From Aliarcobacter trophiarum LMG 25534 (GTDB lineage Bacteria > Campylobacterota > Campylobacteria > Campylobacterales > Arcobacteraceae): DNA of 64,000 bases. The notes below the pieces were generated by a model. That model saw nothing but the letters and a program-made list of their open reading frames with translations. It did no database searches and was not told the DNA's origin. Location: NCBI RefSeq assembly GCF_003355515.1, contig NZ_CP031367.1, positions 744,001 through 808,000 on the forward strand. The letters are read 5' to 3'. Positions 15,581-22,300 of the stretch are shown here, piece by piece. The position numbers and the translations under genes are program-made. The number at the start of each line of letters is the position of its first letter. Position 1 is the stretch's first letter.

Positions 15581-17341
15581 ATGATAGAGCTAATAAATAT
15601 ACAAAAATCATATCCAACACAAACTTTATATCAAGATTTAAATCTAAGGTTAAATAAAGGTGACAAAGTAGGATTAGTTGGAAGAAATGGAACAGGAAAA
15701 TCAACACTTTTTAAGTTAATCTTAGAAGAAGAACAACCAGATAGTGGAGAGATAGCAAAGCCAAAAAATTATAAAATAGGAGCTTTGAAACAGTACTTTG
15801 ATTTCAAAGAGAAAACTCTTTTAGAAGAGACAGCAACAGCTCTAAGTGAAGATGATAAGTATAATATTTATAAAGCAGAAAAGATTCTTTTTGGACTTGG
15901 ATTTAGTGAAGAAGATTTTCAAAAAGAGCCAAAAAGTTTTTCAGGTGGTTATCAAATACGAATAAATTTGGCAAAACTACTTTTAACAGAACCAAATATG
16001 CTTTTACTCGATGAGCCTACAAACTATCTGGATATTTTATCTATTAGATGGTTAAGAGAGTTTCTAAAAAGTTTTGATGGTGAGGTTATTTTAATAACTC
16101 ATGATAGAGATTTTATGAATAGTGTTTGTACACATACTATGGGAATTATAAGAAAAGATGCCTTTATAATTGCTGGTGGAACTCAAAAATTCTTTGAACA
16201 ACTAAGTGCAAATGAAGAGCATTATGAAAAGCAAAAAATTGCTCAAGAGAAGAAGATAAAAGACCTTGAAGAGTTTATTGCAAAAAATAAGGCTAGAGCA
16301 GCCACTGCAACTTTGGCTCAATCAAAGGTGAAAATACTTGAAAAAATGGATATTCTAGAAGATATTGAGTATGAAAGAGATCTGAAATTTGATTTTAACT
16401 ATAAAGATACAAGTGCAAAATTTTTGCTAGAAGTTAAAGATGTGAGTTTTGGATATGATAAAAACAGTATACTTTTTAAAGATATAACTTTTGCACTTAG
16501 TCGTGGTGAAACTTTGGGAATTATTGGAAAAAATGGAAAAGGTAAATCTACACTTTTAAATGTCCTAGCAGGTGAGTTAAAAGCTCTTAGTGGAAGTGTT
16601 GATTTTCATCCAAGCACTGTTTTTGGACATTTTGGGCAAACAAATATAAATCATTTAAATATGAATAATACAATTATGGATGAAATTCACTCTGTAAATG
16701 TAAAACTACCTGAATCAGTTATAAGAAATATATGTGGAATTATGATGTTTAGCGGAGATAATGCAAAGAAAAAAATCTCGCTTTTAAGTGGAGGAGAAAA
16801 AAGTAGAGTAATGCTAGGAAAAATTATTGCACAAGATGTAAATCTTCTTTTCCTTGATGAGCCTACAAACCACCTTGACATTGAGTCTATAGAAGCTCTT
16901 ACAAATGCTATAAAAGAGTTTGAAGGTTCAAGTATTATTGTAACTCATAGTGAAGAGTTGCTTCGAGCTGTTTGTGATAGATTGATAGTTTTTACAAATG
17001 ATGGAGCTGATTATTTTAATGGAACTTATGATGAGTTTTTAGAAAAAATAGGTTGGGGTGATGATATAGATGAAACAAAACCTTCTAAAACTTCAAATAA
17101 AGATGAAAAAAAAGATAAACCAAAGATAAATAAAAAAGAGAGCAAAAAATTAAGAGCAGAGTTAGTTGCTAAGAAGAGTCAAGATTTAAAACCTTTAAAA
17201 GCTGAACTTGAAATTTTAGAAGAAAAAGCAAAAACTCTAATGGGACTTGATAAAACAAAAGTAGAAAATGAGATTTTGGAAATTATGCAAAAAATTGAGA
17301 GTATAAATATTGAATTTGAACAAAAAATGAGTGAATTTTAA
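15581..17341 (+). CDS. ABC-F family ATPase (Uup/EttA-type ribosome-associated protein)
   Basis: 586 residues with two ABC domains and no membrane segments. First site: GRNGTGKS (34-41), signature FSGGYQ, Walker B LLLDEPTNYLD. Second site: GKNGKGKS (about 316-323), LSGGEKSR, LFLDEPTNHLD. The linker between them (about 210-265) is Lys/Glu-rich, as in ABC-F proteins that contact the ribosomal E site. A highly charged tail (510-586) resembles the Uup DNA/RNA-binding coiled coil. Likely a translation factor rather than a transporter; which ABC-F subtype is uncertain. Confidence 0.92.
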   Translation: MIELINIQKSYPTQTLYQDLNLRLNKGDKVGLVGRNGTGKSTLFKLILEEEQPDSGEIAKPKNYKIGALKQYFDFKEKTLLEETATALSEDDKYNIYKAEKILFGLGFSEEDFQKEPKSFSGGYQIRINLAKLLLTEPNMLLLDEPTNYLDILSIRWLREFLKSFDGEVILITHDRDFMNSVCTHTMGIIRKDAFIIAGGTQKFFEQLSANEEHYEKQKIAQEKKIKDLEEFIAKNKARAATATLAQSKVKILEKMDILEDIEYERDLKFDFNYKDTSAKFLLEVKDVSFGYDKNSILFKDITFALSRGETLGIIGKNGKGKSTLLNVLAGELKALSGSVDFHPSTVFGHFGQTNINHLNMNNTIMDEIHSVNVKLPESVIRNICGIMMFSGDNAKKKISLLSGGEKSRVMLGKIIAQDVNLLFLDEPTNHLDIESIEALTNAIKEFEGSSIIVTHSEELLRAVCDRLIVFTNDGADYFNGTYDEFLEKIGWGDDIDETKPSKTSNKDEKKDKPKINKKESKKLRAELVAKKSQDLKPLKAELEILEEKAKTLMGLDKTKVENEILEIMQKIESINIEFEQKMSEF

Positions 17342-17386
17342 TTTAAAAACTAGCAATAAACAGATTGTAAAAATTTTTTTATTTTT

Positions 17387-17419
17387 CTATACTTTCAATA
17401 ATTAAAATAGAAAGTATAG
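17387..17419 (+). promoter_or_regulatory. Inverted repeat against the MOSC start codon
   Basis: CTATACTTTC (17387-17396) and GAAAGTATAG (17410-17419) are perfect 10-base arms around a 13-nt loop. The right arm ends three bases before the ATG and holds the only purine-rich (GAAAG) stretch that could act as ribosome site, so in RNA it would hide it. It could equally be a DNA operator. Confidence 0.5.
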
Positions 17420-17422
17420 AAG

Positions 17423-18124
17423 ATGGCTACAAAAATATCAAAAGTTTTATATATAAAAGTTGGAAATGTAACTGTTACAAAACTTACAGATCAAAAGAGA
17501 GAAGAGCTTGTTTCTGGCATTAAAAAATATCCAGTAGGAAAAGCATATTTAACAAAAAATGGATTTAGTGATGATTTTCAAGCAGATTTACTTCATCATG
17601 GAGGAGAAAATAAAGCTCTATTTTTATTTTCTTGTTTAACTTACAAAAAAATAAGTTCTTATTTTGAAAATAGTTTTGATATGACAAATATGGCATATTT
17701 TGGTGAAAACATAATACTTGATGAAATTTGTGAAAAAGATATATGTATTGGCGATATATTAAAAATTGGTGAAGCAAAAATAGAAATTACACAACCTAGA
17801 CAACCTTGTTGGAAATTGAGTGCAAATACAGATAAAAAAAATATGACGAAATTTATATTTGAAAGTGGTTATACAGGATTTTATGCAAAAGTTTTGAAAG
17901 AGGGGCAAATTTTACAAAATGATGAGGTTATTTTGGAAAATAGGAGAAATCCAAAATTAACTATTGAAAAATTAAATCAACTAATAGTTAATCCACTGAT
18001 TGATGAAGAATTAACTATAAATGCTTTAAATTGTGAAGATTTAGGTTTAGCTTTTAAAAATTCTTTACAAAAAAGATATGAATTAGGGGATAAAGATGAT
18101 CAATTTACCTTTTATCATACATAA
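17423..18124 (+). CDS. MOSC domain protein (YiiM-like)
   Basis: 233 residues. The MOSC core is about 10-160, with LHHGGENKALFLFS, YFGENI and QPRQPCWKLS, whose Cys is the residue that binds molybdopterin-type cofactors in this superfamily. A helical C-terminal part (about 175-225, LTIEKLNQLIVNPLIDEEL) matches the 3-alpha domain of the YiiM family. YiiM-type proteins reduce N-hydroxylated compounds through a molybdenum cofactor. An inverted repeat ends 3 nt before the start. It is followed 12 nt later by a PNPOx-like flavoprotein gene. Confidence 0.87.
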   Translation: MATKISKVLYIKVGNVTVTKLTDQKREELVSGIKKYPVGKAYLTKNGFSDDFQADLLHHGGENKALFLFSCLTYKKISSYFENSFDMTNMAYFGENIILDEICEKDICIGDILKIGEAKIEITQPRQPCWKLSANTDKKNMTKFIFESGYTGFYAKVLKEGQILQNDEVILENRRNPKLTIEKLNQLIVNPLIDEELTINALNCEDLGLAFKNSLQKRYELGDKDDQFTFYHT

Positions 18125-18136
18125 AAAGGATTGAAT

Positions 18137-18739
18137 ATGAGAAGAGCAGAGTTTGATATAAAAGATGAAAATAGTATAAAAGAAGTATTAGAAAGTTGTG
18201 AATATGGAACATTGAGTTTAATAAATGGTGAAAAGCCATATTGTGTAGCTCTAAATTTTGTATATTTTAAAGGCTCTATCTATTTTCATGGAAGTAGTGA
18301 GGGTAAAAAAATAGATACAATAAAAGCAAACTCAAATGGTGCTTTTTTAGTTGTAAATCCATATTCGATTATTCCGTCACATTTCTTTGATACAGTTGCA
18401 GCTTGTCCTGCAACACAATTTTTTGCTTCTGTTCTTATTGAAGGAACTTTGAATTTTATAGAAAATAGTGATGAAAAAGCAAAAGTTTTAAGTGCTTTAA
18501 TGGAGAAATTGCAAAAAGATGGTGGATATGAAGAGATCTCTTATAATAAGCCTATGTACACAAAAATGATTGATAAAGTGACAGTAATTGAGTTAAAACC
18601 AGAAAATATATCTTGTAAAATTAAAGTAGGACAAAATTTGAATGATGAAAAAAGAGATAAACTTTTTGAAAAGCTAGGAAATAGGGCTTCAAGAGTTGAT
18701 ATAAAAACTATAAAAGAGATGAGAATTTATAATAATTAA
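18137..18739 (+). CDS. PNPOx-fold flavoprotein, NimA-like
   Basis: 200 residues from the ATG at 18137, which has AGGA six bases upstream; a TTG two codons earlier is inside the same site and less likely. The pattern YGTLSLINGEKPYCVALNF, then IYFHGSSEGKKIDTIKAN, matches the pyridoxamine-phosphate-oxidase-like split-barrel FMN proteins of the NimA/5-nitroimidazole group. Substrate unknown. It lies 12 nt after the MOSC gene, so two possible detoxifying redox proteins may be co-transcribed. Confidence 0.85.
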   Translation: MRRAEFDIKDENSIKEVLESCEYGTLSLINGEKPYCVALNFVYFKGSIYFHGSSEGKKIDTIKANSNGAFLVVNPYSIIPSHFFDTVAACPATQFFASVLIEGTLNFIENSDEKAKVLSALMEKLQKDGGYEEISYNKPMYTKMIDKVTVIELKPENISCKIKVGQNLNDEKRDKLFEKLGNRASRVDIKTIKEMRIYNN

Positions 18740-18770
18740 TTTTAACTAGAGTTTTAAACTCTAGTTAAAA
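18740..18770. terminator. Bidirectional terminator between convergent genes
   Basis: Near-perfect inverted repeat with TTTAACTAGAGTT on the left and its complement on the right (18741-18769), with A and T tracts at both ends. It serves the NimA-like gene and fccB. Confidence 0.75.
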
Positions 18771-18771
18771 A

Positions 18772-20064
18772 TTATTTGAAAATATCAGAAGTTTGGCTTT
18801 CATACCAAGCATAAGCATATTTTGCTTCAAGTATTCTAATATGACCATCTGGGTCTTGCTCAGGACTAACTCCACCAGCTCCATCAACATTTTGTATTTT
18901 GTCATCAAGTGCATTATAAACAGCAGCAATTGATATACCGTAGTTTGGATTTAATAAACTATAGCAAGTATTTGCTAGTTTTGGAGGATTTAAAGGTTCT
19001 TGTTGTTTTAATATTCTTGCTATTTGAAGTGCTACAACTTTTCCTTGAGTACTTGCGCTAAATGCAGATTTTGGCATTGGCGCCGCATTTGAAGCATCTC
19101 CAATAACATGAACATTTTTAACTAGTTTAGACTCAAAAGTTTTTGGATGAATATCACACCAATCTTTTCCATTAGCAACTAATCCTGAATCAAATGCTAA
19201 TTGAGAAGCTTTTTGATTTGGAATATAGTTTAAAACATCTGCTTCTATCTCCTCATCTTCAGTTACAATTACTTTTTTAACTGGATCAACACTTATAACT
19301 TTTCCACCAAATTGTGCTGCTCTCCAGTCGATTAAATCACCATAAAGCTCTTTCCAACCATTTGAAAATAGCGCTTGTTTTGAGAACTTGTCTTTTTGGT
19401 CAAGAACTATTATTTTTGAATTTGGTTTGTTATTTTTTATATAGTGAGCCACAAGAGAAATTCTCTCATAAGGTCCAGGAGGGCATCTAAATGGATCAGC
19501 AGGTGCAACCATTACAAAAGTTCCACCATCTTTCATATTTTCTAGTTGTTTTTGAAGAATTGTAGTTTGCTCTCCAGCTTTTACAGCATGTGGTGCATAT
19601 TTTTCATTCTCTTTTGTGTAACCTTTTTCATATTTAAAATCAATTCCAGGGCTTACAACAGCTCTTGTATAAGAGATTTTTTCTCCATTTTCTAAAATTA
19701 CATTAGAATTAGCTCCATCAACTTTTGTAACTTTTGCATAAACTACTTTGATATTGTATTTTTTTGCTAAAGTATTTAAATCATGTTTTATAAAATCTAT
19801 TTTCTCCATACCAGCTATTACAGCATTTGAAAATGGACAAGTGTAATACTCTTTGTTTTGCTCAACCAAAACAATTTCAACATCTGAATCAAATTTTCTT
19901 AAATATCTAGCAGTTGCAGCTCCACCAAAACCACCACCAACAATTACAACTCTTTTTTTGTTTGCAGGAATTGTTGATAAACCACTAGCTAAACTATTAC
20001 AAGCAGTAAAAGATAAAGCTGTAGCTCCTAAAACTAATTTTCCAAAATCTCTTCTATTTATCAT
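18772..20064 (-). CDS. fccB: Flavocytochrome c sulfide dehydrogenase, flavoprotein subunit
   Basis: 430 residues. Tat signal NRRDFGK followed by a hydrophobic stretch and ACNS near residue 21, so exported to the periplasm. FAD motif VVIVGGGFGG (39-48). The redox cysteines of the FCSD family are present: C76 (YYTCPFSN) and about C367 (LANTCYSLLNPNYG), which in characterised FCSD form a disulfide over the flavin that accepts sulfide. A C-terminal FCSD-binding region (AKYAYAWYESQTSDIF) is intact. It oxidises sulfide and passes electrons to the cytochrome encoded 16 nt upstream. Confidence 0.92.
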   Translation of the reverse strand: MINRRDFGKLVLGATALSFTACNSLASGLSTIPANKKRVVIVGGGFGGAATARYLRKFDSDVEIVLVEQNKEYYTCPFSNAVIAGMEKIDFIKHDLNTLAKKYNIKVVYAKVTKVDGANSNVILENGEKISYTRAVVSPGIDFKYEKGYTKENEKYAPHAVKAGEQTTILQKQLENMKDGGTFVMVAPADPFRCPPGPYERISLVAHYIKNNKPNSKIIVLDQKDKFSKQALFSNGWKELYGDLIDWRAAQFGGKVISVDPVKKVIVTEDEEIEADVLNYIPNQKASQLAFDSGLVANGKDWCDIHPKTFESKLVKNVHVIGDASNAAPMPKSAFSASTQGKVVALQIARILKQQEPLNPPKLANTCYSLLNPNYGISIAAVYNALDDKIQNVDGAGGVSPEQDPDGHIRILEAKYAYAWYESQTSDIFK

Positions 20065-20080
20065 CGTTTATCCTTTCTTC

Positions 20081-20374
20081 TTATTTAACTTTTGAAAAGT
20101 AGTAAGATAGTTGCTCAAGCTCTTCATCAGTAAAACCTTTTGTGTGCTTTTGCATCATATGAGTATCAACTCTTTTTCCTGTTTTATACTCAAGTAAGGT
20201 TTGATACATATAGTTTTTATCAAGTCCCGCTATTTTTGGAATTGAAGTAGTTGATTTTCCATCTGTTCCATGACAGTTTGCACAAGAAAGTGATAACATC
20301 TCTCCTCTTATAGGGTCATAGTCTACAGCAAATGACAAACTTGCTAAAGCAAGTAAAAATGCTAGTTTTTTCAT
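20081..20374 (-). CDS. Monohaem cytochrome c, FCSD partner subunit
   Basis: 97 residues with a signal peptide (KKLAFLLALASLSFA). A single haem site CANCHG lies near residue 31 and a methionine-rich THMMQKHTKG downstream offers the axial Met. FCSD cytochrome subunits can be dihaem or monohaem; this is the short monohaem form. It lies immediately upstream of fccB and on the same strand, so it is the likely electron acceptor of the sulfide-oxidising flavin. The ribosome site AAGGAG precedes the ATG. Confidence 0.9.
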   Translation of the reverse strand: MKKLAFLLALASLSFAVDYDPIRGEMLSLSCANCHGTDGKSTTSIPKIAGLDKNYMYQTLLEYKTGKRVDTHMMQKHTKGFTDEELEQLSYYFSKVK

Positions 20375-20527
20375 TTAATCTTCTCCTTTTTTATAACAAA
20401 TACAAATGAATGATAATTTAATAAACTTAATAAAAATTTAAAATATTAAATTTAATAACTCTTGTAACATAAAAAAAAATTATGTGTAGATTATGCACAT
20501 TTTTATAGAAGAAATAAAATATAAAAA

Positions 20528-20542
20528 ATTACAAATTGTAAT
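20528..20542. promoter_or_regulatory. Palindrome ATTACAA-A-TTGTAAT upstream of the Y-family polymerase gene
   Basis: Perfect seven-base arms around one base, centre 20535. A near copy lies at 21856-21870 upstream of the next operon, and in both places a -10 box starts 36 bp after the centre. Candidate operator or activator site. Confidence 0.6.
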
Positions 20543-20570
20543 ATTTTGTGTGGCTTTAAAAAAAAGAGGG

Positions 20571-20576
20571 TAAAAT
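20571..20576 (+). promoter_or_regulatory. -10 box for the Y-family polymerase gene
   Basis: TAAAAT eight bases before the ATG at 20584. Transcription from here would begin at or within a base or two of the start codon, giving a leaderless message. Confidence 0.45.
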
Positions 20577-20583
20577 TAACCTT

Positions 20584-21852
20584 ATGTTTATTCATATTGA
20601 TTTAGATTGCTATTTTGTATCAGCACATAGAACTCTGGATAAGAGCTTAATAGGTATTCCAGTTGCAGTTGGAGGAAAAAGTAATGTAGATATTTTTTCA
20701 AATACAAGAGTAAAAAGAAAAATGGCAACAAATCGTGCTAGTTTTTCAAGTAAAATCCTAGATAATGAAGATGAAAAAAATGGAATAGATTATTTTATTG
20801 ATGAAAATAGTAGAGTAAGAGGAATTATAACAACAGCATCTTATGAAGCAAGAGCCTTTGGAATAAAAACAGCTATGAGTGTAAATGAAGCTTTACAACT
20901 TTGTCCAAATTTAAAGATGATAGCACCAAAATATAGTCTGTATGATGAGTTATCTTCTAAACTAAAAAAGCTATTGGAAGTTGAAATTCCTCTTGTTGAA
21001 CAATTTTCTATTGATGAATTTTTTGGTGATTTAAGTGGTTATATCTCTGAAAATGAGGCTAAAGAGTTTGCTATTAAGCTAAAAAATAAGATATTTAATG
21101 AGTTACAACTTCCTTGCTCTATTGGTTTAGCAAATACAAAATATCTATCAAAACTTATGACAAATGAAGCAAAACCAAATGGAGTTAAACTATTAAAAAA
21201 AGAGGATATAGAAGAGTTTACAAAAGATATTTTGATTGAAAACTTTACAGGTATTGGAAAAGCTTTTTGTGAAAAGTTATCTGGCTACAACATAAAAACT
21301 TTGGGTGATATTAGAAAAAATAAAGATTTATTCTACTCTTTTGGAAAAATTGGAGTTGATACTTATAATAGAGTTTGTGGAATAAAAGATAATAAATTAA
21401 CAATAAATAAAGAGAGAAAAAGTCTAGGAATTGGTAGAAGTTTTGATGTGGTTTTTAGTAGAGAAGAGATTAAAAGAAGAGTTATGATTTTAAGTAGATA
21501 TTTAAGTTTTATTGTAAAAAAAGAGGAATATAATCCTCTATCTTTTCAAATTCAAATTAGATATGAGTACAATATAAAATCAAAAGCTCAAGAAAATAGC
21601 AATAAAATTTTTAATGAATTTGATTTCAAAAACTCCATGATAAAACTATTTTTAAGTGCTGATAAACATAGAAATTATGGAGTTGTACAGTTATATATAA
21701 CAGTTTTTAACTTTGCAAAGAAAGGTGAACATACCTTTAATCTCTTTGAATATGAAGATGATTTAAAAAAAGATAAACTAGGAGAAAATATACAAATTTT
21801 AAGAGAAAAATTTGGTGTTGATATATTAAAAAATGCTTCTGAACTAAGTTAA
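20584..21852 (+). CDS. Y-family DNA polymerase (DinB/UmuC-like)
   Basis: 422 residues. HIDLDCYF at the N-terminus and FSIDEFFGDLSGY (about 141-153) give the catalytic acidic residues of the palm. GIGKAFCEKLSGYNIKTLGDI is the helix-hairpin-helix thumb and the little-finger domain follows. The finger region has a lysine-rich insertion (about 40-78) compared with E. coli DinB. Translesion DNA synthesis is the expected role. The start codon is fixed by the family's M-x-x-H-I-D; the only ribosome-like site (AGAGGG) is 13 bases away. A shared palindrome lies upstream. DinB or a UmuC relative cannot be separated by eye. Confidence 0.9.
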   Translation: MFIHIDLDCYFVSAHRTLDKSLIGIPVAVGGKSNVDIFSNTRVKRKMATNRASFSSKILDNEDEKNGIDYFIDENSRVRGIITTASYEARAFGIKTAMSVNEALQLCPNLKMIAPKYSLYDELSSKLKKLLEVEIPLVEQFSIDEFFGDLSGYISENEAKEFAIKLKNKIFNELQLPCSIGLANTKYLSKLMTNEAKPNGVKLLKKEDIEEFTKDILIENFTGIGKAFCEKLSGYNIKTLGDIRKNKDLFYSFGKIGVDTYNRVCGIKDNKLTINKERKSLGIGRSFDVVFSREEIKRRVMILSRYLSFIVKKEEYNPLSFQIQIRYEYNIKSKAQENSNKIFNEFDFKNSMIKLFLSADKHRNYGVVQLYITVFNFAKKGEHTFNLFEYEDDLKKDKLGENIQILREKFGVDILKNASELS

Positions 21853-21855
21853 AAT

Positions 21856-21870
21856 ATCACAATTTGTAAT
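21856..21870. promoter_or_regulatory. Palindrome ATCACAA-T-TTGTAAT upstream of the RecD2 operon
   Basis: One arm mismatch compared with a perfect palindrome; centre 21863, starting three bases after the polymerase stop. It shares 16 of 17 bases (ACAAWTTGTAATATTTT) with the copy upstream of the polymerase gene. Confidence 0.6.
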
Positions 21871-21898
21871 ATTTTAACATTTCTTAAATAGATTTAGT

Positions 21899-21904
21899 TA
21901 TAAT
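21899..21904 (+). promoter_or_regulatory. -10 box for the unknown/RecD2 operon
   Basis: TATAAT 31 nt before the ATG at 21935 and exactly 36 bp after the centre of the upstream palindrome. Confidence 0.55.
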
Positions 21905-21934
21905 TCGAGAATTTAAAAAAATGGGTATCATAAA

Positions 21935-22300
21935 ATGGGTTTTGAAATAAATGAAAAACAGTTAAGAATTCGTTATATACGAGTTGTAGAGAAGTTTCTG
22001 ACAAGAACAATATCTTTATTGAAATTAGAAAATTTTGATAAAGAACTGTTTCTAAAAAGAACACTTAAAAACTATGAAGATATGTGCAAAACTCCAAAAG
22101 TTGAACTATATTCAGATTACTACTCCTTGTTAAATAACTTTATTGAAAAAACTCTTATTTCTATAAAAAACCCTAGTGAAACTTTTGAAGATGAAAGAGG
22201 GATGCTTTTAAAAGAGGCAAACCTACTTCAAAAAGAGAAAAATAAAAACTCATACAAAAAAGATAAACATAAAAAAGATAAGTATAACGATGGAAATTAG
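21935..22300 (+). CDS. Unknown protein upstream of a RecD2-like helicase
   Basis: 121 residues, predicted all-helical, with an extremely basic tail (KKDKHKKDK). I do not recognise a family. The ribosome site is poor. A nine-codon frame starting at the ATG at 21921 ends at 21950, overlapping this start, so the true start or a coupling role is uncertain. The stop overlaps the helicase start by 11 nt, which strongly suggests translational coupling and a shared task with the helicase. The basic tail could bind nucleic acid (inference). Confidence 0.75.
   Translation: MGFEINEKQLRIRYIRVVEKFLTRTISLLKLENFDKELFLKRTLKNYEDMCKTPKVELYSDYYSLLNNFIEKTLISIKNPSETFEDERGMLLKEANLLQKEKNKNSYKKDKHKKDKYNDGN

Noticed and set aside
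20397-20520. Possible origin or CRISPR-like repeat in the fccA/polymerase intergenic region
   Set aside because: A/T-rich but no repeated units of constant length, no DnaA boxes recognised.
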